DNA of 64,000 nt, taken from assembly GCA_963748925.1 (NCBI GenBank), contig CAVVKG010000002.1:141189-205188 (forward strand), in the 5' to 3' direction. Positions within the stretch are counted from its first letter, which is position 1. Each line of letters opens with the position of its first letter. Positions 18,520 through 27,650 of this stretch are shown piece after piece. Below the pieces are notes generated by a model that was given only the letters and a program-made list of their open reading frames with translations, made no database searches and was not told where the DNA came from. The DNA is from Cryomorpha sp963748925. Its GTDB lineage: Bacteria; Bacteroidota; Bacteroidia; Flavobacteriales_D; Cryomorphaceae. The position numbers and the translations under genes are program-made.

Positions 18520-19177
18520 ATGGTTAAAAAAGCGCTGTTTCTCTTTGGGTTATTTCATATCTTAATTCTTATTCAGAGTTGTTGCGATGGTGATACCTAT
18601 GAGTATTACTCGGTAAGCGATTTAACCCTCACTAATGTTGGTAAGTTTGATTTGATAGACCGGCAGGATAGCACCGAAATCAACTGGCATGAGTATGCTA
18701 TTCAAATGGACTTTGACACGCAGAAGTACGCTCAACTCTTTCAAAGGTTTAAGGGCGGGCAATTCCGCGTATGCTTTTCAATGCGATGAAGTATTGTATT
18801 TAGAAATTCAACATAAAATCGTTCGCGCTGAAGTTACTTGTAATGCTGATATCGATTCAGAGCACCCCTCCGGTGAATTAATCAATGAGCTCTTAATTCC
18901 CTACAGGGTAATTAAAACCTGTATTGATAATGGCGGTTCATTTGATGAGGGTTGTGCAGACAATCAACTTGAGGTATATGGAACACTGGAAGAGGTGTTG
19001 AATAAAAGCTTCACTCAGAACTCCTATATGAATTTGAAAGGGGCTAATGATGTGGTAAATATTCTGACACTCACTTCGCCACCGGATTATACCGGTTTCC
19101 TGAAATTTTACGTGACCCTAGAGTTTGAAAACGGATTGGTATTGACTGATTCTACACAAACGGTGAAATTTAATTAG
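18520..19177 (+). pseudogene. Lipoprotein gene broken by a single-base frameshift
   Basis: The first part (from 18520) encodes a lipoprotein signal (LILIQSCC) and a start resembling conserved Bacteroidota lipoproteins (YEYYSVSDLTLTNVGKFDL). It runs out of frame after residue ~80, and the rest continues in the next frame to 19177. Removing one G from GGG at 18757-18759 gives a continuous reading: FQRFKGG then NSAYAFQCDEV and on to TDSTQTVKFN, about 218 residues. Either the gene is inactivated or the extra G is an error in the sequence. The protein has several cysteines and a probable beta-sandwich; I cannot name its function. Confidence 0.75.
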
Positions 19178-19349
19178 AAATGCCCTTCTGAAATTTCACC
19201 GGAATCACACAGGCCGGAAAGCAATGTTTTTGGCTTTTTAATTGGCTGTTTCACTCTTTTTACCCTCCGTTTACACTGTTTTACACTTCGGAAAGGTACA
19301 GGCACAGCCGCCTGCCGTAATTTTAGCTAAACTTTAAATAAACACAATG

Positions 19350-20181
19350 ATGAAAAAGAATATGCTAATCTCTGTTGCCGCTCTGGCAGGCCTTGCACTT
19401 ATCACATGGGGGTTCTCTCCGAAGCGTCACCCATGGAGAGACCGAAACTCCATGCAAAACAAACTACCTTGCAGATAATCCACTATTGAAAGATACGGTT
19501 ACCTACGCAAACTTTCTCTATAATGCAGGTACGCGATACAAGCCGGTGCGTAAAAGCGACCTTAAACATGCGGTGTCTATTACTGACTTCATCAACGATG
19601 AACGTGTTGATCATTCAAATAAGTTCAAAGAGGTATCGGTGATATTAATTGAAAACGACGATCATTCAGAAATCCGCGAAAGCGGTAAGAGTGAAATACT
19701 CACTGCGAAACAAAAGACGCTCTTAAATTCGTTGGAATTCTCTTCGAGCTTTCTGGTTAGAGCCGATTTTGATTTGAAAGCTGAGCCTGCAGATAAGTGG
19801 GACCATGATTATTTTAGTCCGTATTACACTGTGGTACCCGAGAAACAAGCCGAATATATTTATGACGAAAATGTGATTCTCTTTTCTAAACCCATGAATG
19901 GAATGGATGCTTTGGTTCAATTTCTTGCAGATAAGAACAAGGAAAATATCCGGAACCTGGATGAGGATAAATTGCAACCGGCGCGGCTTTCATTTACTGT
20001 TACACGCATGGGAACAATTGCGGATATAAAATTAGACCACACCTGTGGATATCCTTCCATAGATAAGCGGATGCTTGAGTTTATAGGGCAAGCACCGGGC
20101 TACTGGGTGCCGGCGGAAAATGAAAAAGGTGAAAAAGTCGATCAGGAACTGGTTGTTTCTTACGGAATTATCGGTTGCTAA
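19350..20181 (+). pseudogene. TonB-C-like periplasmic protein, split by a frameshift in a G run
   Basis: An ATG at 19350 opens a good signal sequence (MKKNMLISVAALAGLALITW), but this frame stops soon after. The frame that runs to 20181 joins it if one G is removed from the five Gs at 19408-19412. The joined protein has about 276 residues. Its C-terminal ~100 residues look like a TonB C-terminal domain (LSFTVTRMGTIADIKL, PSIDKRMLEF, YWVPAENEKGEKVDQELVVSYGI). Such proteins in Bacteroidota are often not true TonB energy transducers. This is the second G-run frameshift within 700 bases, so a sequence error is as likely as a real mutation. Confidence 0.7.
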
Positions 20182-20624
20182 AATGAATGTTCTTTTAAAA
20201 GGCTTCTTCTGAAAAGGAGAGGCTTTTTTTTTGGTCAGTTTTTCACGATTTCCAACGAATGTCATGGTAATCGGATCGAAAGGGTAGTTTCCACGGATAC
20301 TTCTATGCTGTAGTATGAACGACTTTATCTAAATGAAACCCTCAAGATATTGCCTTATTTTGGCGCTTTAAATGAGATGGGTTATCTTGGACCGCGAAAT
20401 GATAGAGCCGACGATTTATTTTCTGCTATTTAAAGATTAAATGAATGATTTGAAAAGGAAGTTATGCCTCATGTTTTCAATCATTCGGTTTGCTTTAATC
20501 GACAGGGTAATAGTCTTTATTTAGCATTCCTATCCTTTTCGGGATGGACTAAAAGGAACAAAACTAGTTACAGAGATTCAATAAGGTGAGAAAGTTATTT
20601 TTTGAAAGCATAAAACATATCCAG
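20182..20624. other. Non-coding gap
   Basis: About 440 bases with no supported gene. A G/C-poor inverted segment with a T run sits at about 20197-20231, just behind the preceding gene, but its pairing is too imperfect for me to call a terminator. Nothing else was recognised. Confidence 0.4.
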
Positions 20625-21899
20625 ATGAAAAGATTCTCTTTTCTACTTATTATGCTTCTATTCCCTCTCTGTCTTCTGGCGCAAAAAGATGATACCCCTC
20701 AAAAGTTCTATGTCGGAATTGATTTTGCCTTCAACTACAGTAAATTAGGAACCTTTTATTTGAACACTTTTGAGGAGGATGACCTTAGATATACCGTAAG
20801 ACCGGCAATAGGCCTGTATGCGAAACAGTTAGTTATGCCGAGACTTTACTTAAAAGGTGAGGCGTTGTATTCAAGAAAGGCTTCAGCACTCAATTCGCCC
20901 AATTACAGGTTTGTTAATTCATACGTAGATATGAGCCTGATACCGCAGTTTGAGGTTTTCAACGACGTATTTATTCAGGCAGGATTCTGCTATTCCTATT
21001 TGCTAAACGCTGATTTTAAGAGAGCGTCTAAAAAACAAGGGCGTACATTTTCTACACAAGAGGTTTTTGGTTTCGATTCTGAAAAGACGATTGTAGCAGG
21101 AATTGAGCTCAAATTGCAAAACAACGTCAACCTCGAGTTAAACTATTATATTCCTTTAGCTGAAGGGACTACGCAGAACTTTCAGGTGGGGTTCAATATT
21201 TTGCTAAATAACCAGGCACCGAAAACAGTAAGCCAAAAGGTAATAACACGCCGCCGGTCGTCAAGGCAAATAAAAGAACTCAATAGAGGAACCTTGCTGG
21301 TGCGACTCAAAACATCTGAGAACACCATAAGAGCCTTAAAAGAGGTGGGACTTACTGAAAAAGCCGAAGAAGTAAGGGCTCAACAGGAAGCTGAAAATAA
21401 GGAAATCGTTTCCGCTTTTAAACAGCACTATACCTTTAGTGAGGTTGCCTTCTTCTACAGCAACAATTCCAGAAATGTTAAAGAGAAAAATTACGATAAT
21501 ATCTTTCTCGATGATAGTCTGATGATTGATCCTTCGGTTACCATCAGCGGAAGCAAACCTGTATTCATCGCTGCTTTTGGACCCTTAAAGCAAGATACTG
21601 CCAGATATTTATCATCATGGCGATACGAGCCGGATAAAGACTGGAGTTTAGAGAAAAAGAAAGAGTATTACGGCGGGACCAATTTTGGATTTCAGGCTTT
21701 AAAAGTGATGGATGAAAACTTTGTGCAATTAAAAGATCCATTCCCGTTTTATGTCCGTGCGATGTATAGATCCATGGCTAAACACCCTGAGCAGTCGCTG
21801 TTTTTATTACCTATTCTCCCTTTTCAAAACTGGTCTGCTGAATCTGCGGTTAGCGAATTGAATAGAAAGCTCTTGCGCTATCACAAGAAGCAGAAGTGA
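20625..21899 (+). CDS. Secreted/outer-membrane protein with barrel-like N half
   Basis: I do not recognise the family as a whole. From the ATG at 20625 it has 424 residues with a signal peptide (MKRFSFLLIMLLFPLCLLAQ). Residues ~25-190 look like an outer-membrane beta-barrel (FYVGIDFAFNYSKLGTFYLN, RLYLKGEALYSRKAS, NNVNLELNYYIPL, QVGFNILL). After a basic stretch (KVITRRRSSRQIKELNRG) comes a helical, coiled-coil-like region with TIRALKEVGLTEKAEEVRAQQEAENKE. The last ~150 residues form a soluble domain. It may be a barrel anchored protein with a periplasmic C-terminal domain. No partner gene is adjacent. Confidence 0.65.
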   Translation: MKRFSFLLIMLLFPLCLLAQKDDTPQKFYVGIDFAFNYSKLGTFYLNTFEEDDLRYTVRPAIGLYAKQLVMPRLYLKGEALYSRKASALNSPNYRFVNSYVDMSLIPQFEVFNDVFIQAGFCYSYLLNADFKRASKKQGRTFSTQEVFGFDSEKTIVAGIELKLQNNVNLELNYYIPLAEGTTQNFQVGFNILLNNQAPKTVSQKVITRRRSSRQIKELNRGTLLVRLKTSENTIRALKEVGLTEKAEEVRAQQEAENKEIVSAFKQHYTFSEVAFFYSNNSRNVKEKNYDNIFLDDSLMIDPSVTISGSKPVFIAAFGPLKQDTARYLSSWRYEPDKDWSLEKKKEYYGGTNFGFQALKVMDENFVQLKDPFPFYVRAMYRSMAKHPEQSLFLLPILPFQNWSAESAVSELNRKLLRYHKKQK

Positions 21900-22414
21900 T
21901 TCACCAAAGTCCGGGAAACCGGGAATTTAATGCACCAATAAAACTGGCTGATTCAAACTTTTTAGAGCTCTATCCTAGATCTCCGCTATGAGGGGATAAC
22001 TATAAAAAAGTAGTTCTCTCGCCGGGTTTAGAATTTACCGTAATCGCCCCACGTTCACTTTGATTAGAGGCATCAGCTATACAAGGCTCTCTAATATGGT
22101 TAATGAGTGCGTTCAATCGAGACTCTCTTCAAAAAAAATGAATAACGGCGAAAATGACGTAAACTAACAAGGCAACATAGCTATTAAAATTTTGGCTCTC
22201 AACTGAGAGCATACCAGGCGACTTACATAATCCGTCAATGATGGTGATCGAGACGCAAAAACTCAACTCTCAATCCGTAAGCTATAAGTCTGTGGTTCCG
22301 AAAGGTACGTCACGTCGAGTGGTTTTAAATCTTAGTAGCTCTTGGAGCAAAGTCTTTAGACCAAGCCGCAGGCATGGCGACTTAGAGATTCTTTAAGTGA
22401 AAATTGTATCGAGG

Positions 22415-22484
22415 CGCGAAGCTGAAAGTAGAGCTTCTTAGATTTAAAATTAGCTTCGCTGAGCTCCTTCGTCGGTTGTATCGA
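22415..22484 (+). repeat. 70-base direct repeat, copy 1
   Basis: Runs from CGCGAAGCTGAAAGTAGAGC to the end GGTTGTATCGA. It is identical over 70 bases to copy 2 at 22521-22590. Each copy contains an AGCTTCGCTGAGCTCC segment whose AGCTTC also pairs with GAAGCT at its start, so a short stem is possible. Confidence 0.9.
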
Positions 22485-22520
22485 ACTAAGTGCAACGACT
22501 TCACAACCGCAGGGCGTAGC

Positions 22521-22590
22521 CGCGAAGCTGAAAGTAGAGCTTCTTAGATTTAAAATTAGCTTCGCTGAGCTCCTTCGTCGGTTGTATCGA
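22521..22590 (+). repeat. 70-base direct repeat, copy 2
   Basis: Identical to copy 1; the two are separated by 36 bases that contain ACTTCACAACCGCAGGGCG. A fragment of the same GCGAAG-x-C-x-GGAAC context continues to the right of this copy only. Confidence 0.9.
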
Positions 22591-22826
22591 GACGCGAAGC
22601 CGGAACCCTAAGCCGTAAGATATTTGGCATTTGGTTCCACAACGAACTTCGGCCTAAACTCTATTCAAAAAACAGTGAAAAACGACGAACCTGAAGTACA
22701 CTAATAAGTCAACATAGCTGTCAAAACTTCTGTCTTCAATTAATTGAATATTAGTCTATTTATGAAACACGTCAATGATAGTGATTTTGAACTCTAGAAT
22801 TTCTTGTGAGCGTGGCGATTTATAGG

Positions 22827-22868
22827 TTTAAAATTAGCTTCGCTGAGCTCCTTCATCGGTTGTATCGA
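22827..22868 (+). repeat. Partial third copy of the 70-base repeat
   Basis: Matches the last 42 bases of the repeat with a single difference (CTTCATCGG instead of CTTCGTCGG). Confidence 0.85.
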
Positions 22869-23076
22869 GATCTTACAATTTAACAGCTATTTCTATTACC
22901 TAAACGATAATGACTTAAATAGCTGTGAAATCACTTGGTATGACTTTTAATTTGTAAATTAAAAGCTAAGACGTTGCTATTTATATTTAGAATTCGTGAC
23001 TTAAATGAAAGAACATTAAGAAATATTTATAATAATCACTTATATTACAATTATATTTATTTGTAATACTTTGTCT

Positions 23077-23607
23077 ATGAAACCCATTCGATTTTTCAGT
23101 ATTCTCTCCGTCTTAGTAATTTTAATAGTCGTAGGCTGTTCTAAAGAAAATAATGACCCGGTATCAGCCAGTCCTGTCACTACAGATACAACTACTATGA
23201 CCGACACAACCACTGTGGAGCTCACGTTGATGGATAGCCTGTCCGGTTCGTATATGGGTTATAGATATTATAAAGGTGAGTTTATCGACTGTCCCGGCAA
23301 TCAGCTCCCTTGCAATTTTACTTACGAATATGATACGTTAATGGTAGAGGTTCAGGTAATAAATGCGGGAGATACTGCACTCCAGATCATTGATATGGAG
23401 GATGGCTATATAAATAGAACAATACCTTTAATCGATCTTGAATATTCCGGTTACCCTATTCATGATGCTCCTGAGGGATATTATGATCTCCACTTTAGCC
23501 AGGCACCCCATGATTCATTAATTATAAGAACACTGGAAGGCGGAGGTGCTGTATTGCAAGGCGGTGGAACTTATTATTTCTATAGTTATGACCTCTTGAA
23601 ACAGTAG
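23077..23607 (+). CDS. Small lipoprotein of unknown function
   Basis: From the ATG at 23077 the protein has 176 residues: a lipoprotein signal (VILIVVGCSKE), a Thr-rich linker (TTDTTTMTDTTTVE) and a beta-rich C-terminal part that opens with LMDSLSGSYMGYRYYKGE. A Cys pair (CPGNQLPC) may form a disulphide. The layout, with a low-complexity spacer between the anchor and a small beta-sandwich, is common for surface lipoproteins in Bacteroidota. I do not recognise a specific family. It stands alone between repeat-bearing gaps. Confidence 0.7.
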   Translation: MKPIRFFSILSVLVILIVVGCSKENNDPVSASPVTTDTTTMTDTTTVELTLMDSLSGSYMGYRYYKGEFIDCPGNQLPCNFTYEYDTLMVEVQVINAGDTALQIIDMEDGYINRTIPLIDLEYSGYPIHDAPEGYYDLHFSQAPHDSLIIRTLEGGGAVLQGGGTYYFYSYDLLKQ

Positions 23608-23967
23608 TTGGCTTCTAAAAATTATTGCTTTCTGTAAGTCTTAGTAGTACTGGCGCTTCTTACATCTTCAAAGCAGCTGGTAGAACAGAAACTAGTCACT
23701 GAATTTATTAAACCGGATGTATACGAAGCGTTCAATGCTGAGGATTTTGTAAGCAGATATGGGACTTGTACCGCGGTGAGTTGGTTTCGGTTTTTACCCG
23801 TTGCAGGGTCTGCCTTTCGGCAAATGGGGCAGGGAAGGGGTTGACATCAGATCGATCGTTTATAGGTGGTTAATTGGTTACTAATGGCAACTACCTTCTA
23901 ATAAACTGTCGTTATCACCACCAGGCTCACATTGCTTGATATCTTCAAGACCGAATCCCGATCGGGG
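23608..23967. other. Gap with a coding-like fragment and a repeat
   Basis: About 360 bases. Codons from about 23637 to 23765 read LVEQKLVTEFIKPDVYEAF and NAEDFVSRYGTC without a proper start, which may be a gene remnant. The stretch from 23771 onward is a repeat also found near 26.9 kb. A reverse-strand channel gene ends at 23968. Confidence 0.4.
23771..23842. repeat. Dispersed ~70-base repeat, copy A
   Basis: Shares the core TCTGCCTTTCGGCAAATGGG and the flanks TTTTTACCC and GCAGGGAAG with 26919-26993. The core folds by pairing CTGCC with GGCAG. Confidence 0.75.
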
Positions 23968-25857
23968 TTAAGGTTTAGTTTGATGGACTTGTTCGGAACC
24001 GGCCGCTTCGGTATAGATTCCCAGAGCAGTTTCGTGGTATTCCTCGGCCATAGTTTCAAGGTCGTGAAAAGAAATTTCACCATTATCAATACCATACTCC
24101 GCGGGTTTTCTAAAAATCACCTCTGCACCACCCACTGTTAAGAGTTCGTTGTACAAGCTGTGTAATTCTCTTCGCAGTGCTACGGTCGCCAGGAGGTGAC
24201 TCAAAATCAGCGGACTAATAATTACCTCACTTTTAAATCTTTCGATAAGTATTTCGTTACTCGGATCAGCAAGTTCCAAAAGTACCTGCGGTCTTTTTTT
24301 TACATTGTCGAGAATTTCTTCAAGCAGTATATAGCCCACGATGGTGCGGGCATCGGCTTCCTCTTCCTCTTCTATCAGGTCGGAACTTACCATAAGGATG
24401 TTGTCGAATTCTTCGGGTTTGAGCTTTCGCAATTCATTCTCCTTCACAAAATCTACAAGCTCATGTGTAATTGTAACGCGATCGGCAGAAACGGCCATTT
24501 GCTCCAGCTCAAGCACGCGCAAATCAACGGAGTGAAGTGAAGCCAGAGTGATGTGATAAGACTCGTCCTCATAAGTCCCAAATTCTTTGATCAAAGCGGG
24601 AATGTGGTGGTTCCAGCCCAAAATCAAAATTTTCGTTACTTCAGTCTGCTCCTCAATGGCAAGTGAGTGACGAAGGGAGGTTTTCAGAATGGGCCCCGGC
24701 TTTTTACTAAGCTCAATGTCGTTTTGATCTTTGGCTAGAATGACTAGACGATCGTTTTTTTCGAGGATGAAGTCGCCGCGCAAATTGAGTATTGGCTTAA
24801 AGCCTTTCTCCTGCTCGCGAATAATCCCTGCTACGATTCCCCGCGGAAAAAAAGTTCGCGCCTCGGCAATGGTTTTGCCAAATAAGTCCTCGTATTCACG
24901 GGCAAAAAGATTGTTGCTTACACTTCGCGAGAGGAGCTCATTGTACACTTCCGAAAGGCCGTGGTGTCTGATGTTTTGGGCCAGAAGTCTGCTGATGATG
25001 GTATTGCTGCCTATAACTTCCAGCGGACCTGAATAGGCGCGGTAGGCGGCTGAGAGTTTATTCTCATCTTGAATTTCAGCCACCACGTAGGGCATTTTGT
25101 GGCTCTTCCCGAAGGCCGATTCCGCATTTAGCGAAAGCAAGGCCTTGATCGTTTCCACATCGGGGGTCACCAATTCTTTTTGGCCCTTTGCCTGACTGGG
25201 AATAATGATGGCTGCCGCATTCATGCTATCCACCCTCTGGAGGTGTTCGCGGTCGATGGCCACCCCCGAGCGAAGAATGATTTCGTGAGCCCGTTTCCCG
25301 ATAAGGGGATGATCTTTCAGCTCCTGCAAATGGTCGGGCGTAACATCTTCAGAGAGAATGATGAGCCGCAAATTGCGTGTATTGTGCAATTCCAAAAATC
25401 GGCGCAAGCGTCCTACGGATTGAAAAATCTCTGCCGCTATGTGTATCGTGCGATTGGTCCAGCCAAGAATGATGACATGGTTATTTGCCGCTACAGGCGT
25501 GAGCCCTTGCTCGAGGTTTCTGATCTTTTGGTTGAGCCATGCGGTAATGATGGCCACCAGCGACCCGAGGAAAACCACATAACCCAAAACGGTGAGGATG
25601 GTGGATATGAATCTGCGCCAGACCCCTTCATCATCTCCAAGATAGCCCGGATCTGTTAAGCGGAGAAAGGCCCACCACACGGCTTCGTTATAAGTAGACG
25701 AAGGCTCACTGACCGGCATTACCAAAATACCACCTATAATGGATATTAGGCCGATTGCAGCGGCCACAAAGAGCAGTTGATAGTGGGCTCCCTTTACGAA
25801 TTGGCGTTCCAGCAAGAAGAGGAAGCGTTGTTTGATTCGAAGTTTTTTAATGCGCAT
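23968..25857 (-). CDS. CASTOR/POLLUX-type ion-channel protein with RCK/TrkA-N domains
   Basis: A 629-residue protein. The N-terminal ~110 residues carry two membrane helices (about 28-48 and 82-105) with a short re-entrant segment between them (EAVWWAFLRLTDPGYLGDD), the place of a pore loop. Two Rossmann-like regulatory domains follow: one opens with NNHVIILGWTNRTIHIAAEI, the second with TKILILGWNHHIPALIKEF. This arrangement is that of CASTOR/POLLUX/DMI1-like channels, which in plants conduct cations; bacterial relatives are presumed potassium or calcium channels gated by the RCK-like domains. The selectivity filter is not the classic TVGYG, so the conducted ion is unknown. Confidence 0.85.
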   Translation of the reverse strand: MRIKKLRIKQRFLFLLERQFVKGAHYQLLFVAAAIGLISIIGGILVMPVSEPSSTYNEAVWWAFLRLTDPGYLGDDEGVWRRFISTILTVLGYVVFLGSLVAIITAWLNQKIRNLEQGLTPVAANNHVIILGWTNRTIHIAAEIFQSVGRLRRFLELHNTRNLRLIILSEDVTPDHLQELKDHPLIGKRAHEIILRSGVAIDREHLQRVDSMNAAAIIIPSQAKGQKELVTPDVETIKALLSLNAESAFGKSHKMPYVVAEIQDENKLSAAYRAYSGPLEVIGSNTIISRLLAQNIRHHGLSEVYNELLSRSVSNNLFAREYEDLFGKTIAEARTFFPRGIVAGIIREQEKGFKPILNLRGDFILEKNDRLVILAKDQNDIELSKKPGPILKTSLRHSLAIEEQTEVTKILILGWNHHIPALIKEFGTYEDESYHITLASLHSVDLRVLELEQMAVSADRVTITHELVDFVKENELRKLKPEEFDNILMVSSDLIEEEEEADARTIVGYILLEEILDNVKKRPQVLLELADPSNEILIERFKSEVIISPLILSHLLATVALRRELHSLYNELLTVGGAEVIFRKPAEYGIDNGEISFHDLETMAEEYHETALGIYTEAAGSEQVHQTKP

Positions 25858-26027
25858 AGCAGTTTCTGTAAACTAAAATAGGTACGCGGAAAGTAGTTAT
25901 TTTTGAAAGTATATCGACTATACAATTTGCGAGCCCCTTTTTTTCTTCCACAGACTTTTTCCGAATTCCAAAGATATATAACTTAGTCAGCTATTTATGA
26001 TCGCTATTTACATCAACATCCTTAATT

Positions 26028-26699
26028 ATGAGTTTTAAGAATGATAAATTCTTGATAAATGGCTTATGCTTAATTAAGTTTAAGCCATTTTTATTTTTTG
26101 TTGTTGTATTGACATCGTGCACTACTCAGGATTGCCCGAACTGCATATACAAAACCAATGATAAAAAAGTGAGTTTCGATGCCTGCTACGTTGAATCTGG
26201 CGATACAACATTTTACTCAATCCTTCTGAAGGCCGGTACATCATTCTTTCTAGCACAGAACAAATTAAAATACAGTGTTATGAAATATGAGTCTAATTTA
26301 AAATTAGAGTCCAATTTCAAATCAGAAAGTACGACTGGTTTTAAAGAATCGAAAGACCACATTTGGTTACATCCCCCCAGAGCTGATAAATTTAAGAAGA
26401 TTACTCAATTAGCACCTTATCCACAAATTGAGCTGCCTTCATCAGTTGGTCAGGAATATACAGGTAGTATTTTCATGGCTAGTAATTGGGGTGAGTGGTC
26501 GGGCAAATCATCTACCTATTTCTTAAAAGTCGATAGCACCTTTCTAGATTCGGCTATAAATGAAGAAGTTGTCTCACTCTCAGGTTTAGGCTACTTAGAA
26601 AAAGATACATGTAGCGTAAATTACCTCTTTTCTAGTAAGCTGGGATTTTATTATTGGCACTATACATACAACAACGCTATTACCTTCGAAATGAAATAA
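26028..26699 (+). CDS. Small lipoprotein of unknown function
   Basis: A 223-residue protein with a longer than usual N-terminal segment before the membrane helix and a lipobox (FVVVLTSC, Cys31). The mature part starts with two Cys (CPNC) and is mainly polar, with several YxxxL strands and an NWGEWSGKSSTYFLKVDSTF segment near the C terminus. I do not recognise a family. It lies alone, AT-rich, between the channel gene and the next accessory region. A shorter start just before the hydrophobic stretch is possible, but no later ATG fits. Confidence 0.6.
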   Translation: MSFKNDKFLINGLCLIKFKPFLFFVVVLTSCTTQDCPNCIYKTNDKKVSFDACYVESGDTTFYSILLKAGTSFFLAQNKLKYSVMKYESNLKLESNFKSESTTGFKESKDHIWLHPPRADKFKKITQLAPYPQIELPSSVGQEYTGSIFMASNWGEWSGKSSTYFLKVDSTFLDSAINEEVVSLSGLGYLEKDTCSVNYLFSSKLGFYYWHYTYNNAITFEMK

Positions 26700-26918
26700 T
26701 CCGATAAATAAATTATTAGAAAGGATTTTACTAAAGACAATAATTTGTTAGGAATATACCCGGTTTACAACTGGAGATTCTCTAGGCCAGCGTAGCGAAT
26801 AAATCAAACTTCTCAATGTTTTGCGGAACGCCATTTTAGGATTTCAAATATTGAATTTATAAGTTCAGATAGTTTTTTATAATGAATCTACTTTGAATTT
26901 GAGAAGCAGCACAGACGC

Positions 26919-26993
26919 TGCGGTTCGTAGAGTTGGTTTTGTTTTTTACCCATGCAGGTTCTGCCTTTCGGCAAATGGGGCAGGGAAGAGGTT
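26919..26993. repeat. Dispersed ~70-base repeat, copy B
   Basis: Matches 23771-23842 through TTTTTTACCC, the TCTGCCTTTCGGCAAATGGG core and GCAGGGAAG. Together the copies bracket the channel gene and the small lipoprotein gene. Confidence 0.75.
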
Positions 26994-27159
26994 TTGGTTT
27001 TTTTAGGACATTTGTGGCAAGTTTGGTCATTTGTAGTAGGGGGGTGTTTTAACCCTTTTTTCTGTTTGAGGCTGAGCAATTTGGATTAATTGCTATTTTA
27101 GCGGAATGATGGGGTTGGTGAAAGATTGGAAGTGGAGTTTTTGAAGTTCCCATTTGCAC

Positions 27160-27240
27160 AATAAAAAACACGCTTACTTCGAGAGCCTCAGCACAAGAGT
27201 GTGTGTTATCCGCCGATTTTGGGGGTAAAAAGAACAGTAA
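27160..27240. repeat. Second dispersed repeat family, copy with inverted core
   Basis: The 21-base core 27177-27197 (CTTCGAGAGCCTCAGCACAAG) is the exact reverse complement of the core at 63943-63963, whereas the following GTTATCCGC, GATTT, GGG and GTAAA elements keep the same direction and spacing as at 63.97 kb. Confidence 0.75.
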
Positions 27241-27284
27241 TTTGTGTTATTCAAGGGTTGTGCGTAATTTGATCCCCATTAATT

Positions 27285-27650
27285 ATGAGTTACATTTATG
27301 GACTAATCGATATTGACAATTTTTATTCTTATAATTTGAAAAACAGTTTTGAGCAAGGAAACGAGCTCTTAAAGAATTTGGAAATACGATTAGTGGAATC
27401 TCTAAATCCAATTGAATGGCGAAAACTCGATTCAGACGAATTTTTATTTTCCCTTCATGGAAATTTTATTGAGAATAGAATCTTAATAACGGAGGCTTTA
27501 AAAAGAATAAATAGAGAATTTAAAATAAACTTGTCAATTGGCATTAAAGAGTCAATAAGCGAATGCACATTTAAAGAACTAATTTTTACATTGAAGAGTT
27601 CATTATTAATTGCTAAACAAAATGGTAAAAACATAATTTGTGTAGAGTGA
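27285..27650 (+). CDS. Stand-alone degenerate GGDEF/palm-domain protein
   Basis: A 121-residue single-domain protein with the layout of GGDEF nucleotidyl cyclases: an opening strand with D9-I-D11-N-F (the metal site), a helix with QGNELLKNLEIRL, the signature strand-turn (residues 49-53) reading DSDEF in place of GGDEF, the LSIGI strand, and a final helix LLIAKQNGKNIICVE that matches the usual A-L-Y-x-A-K-x-x-G-x-N-x. The D-E of the signature is kept but the two Gly that bind the guanine nucleotide are lost, so classical c-di-GMP synthesis is unlikely. No sensor domain is attached. Its TGA overlaps the next gene as GTGA. It may make another nucleotide signal or only bind one. Confidence 0.75.
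   Translation: MSYIYGLIDIDNFYSYNLKNSFEQGNELLKNLEIRLVESLNPIEWRKLDSDEFLFSLHGNFIENRILITEALKRINREFKINLSIGIKESISECTFKELIFTLKSSLLIAKQNGKNIICVE

Larger units (their letters stand above)
21900..23076. other. 1.2 kb repeat-filled non-coding region
   Basis: No gene longer than about 30 codons is credible here. The region holds two identical 70-base direct repeats, a partial third copy, and a diverged duplication with about 535 bases between copies (22127-22205 against 22663-22740, sharing the AACATAGCT core and its flanks). It looks like a decayed duplicated or mobile sequence. Confidence 0.6.
26700..27284. other. Gap bordering the accessory island
   Basis: About 585 bases without a gene. It contains copy B of the ~70-base repeat and, at 27160-27240, a member of the second dispersed repeat family described at 41931 and 63881. 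The remainder is AT-rich and unremarkable. Confidence 0.5.

Noticed and set aside
20197..20231. Possible terminator with a T run after the TonB-C-like gene
   Set aside because: The arms AAAAGGCTTCTTC and GAGAGGCTTTT do not pair well enough.
26888..27079. Minus-strand frame of 63 codons
   Set aside because: Lies across the ~70-base repeat and reads a Lys/Pro/Cys mixture with no similarity to known small proteins.
27285..27650. c-di-GMP synthase
   Set aside because: Signature is DSDEF rather than GGDEF, so the usual activity should not be assumed.
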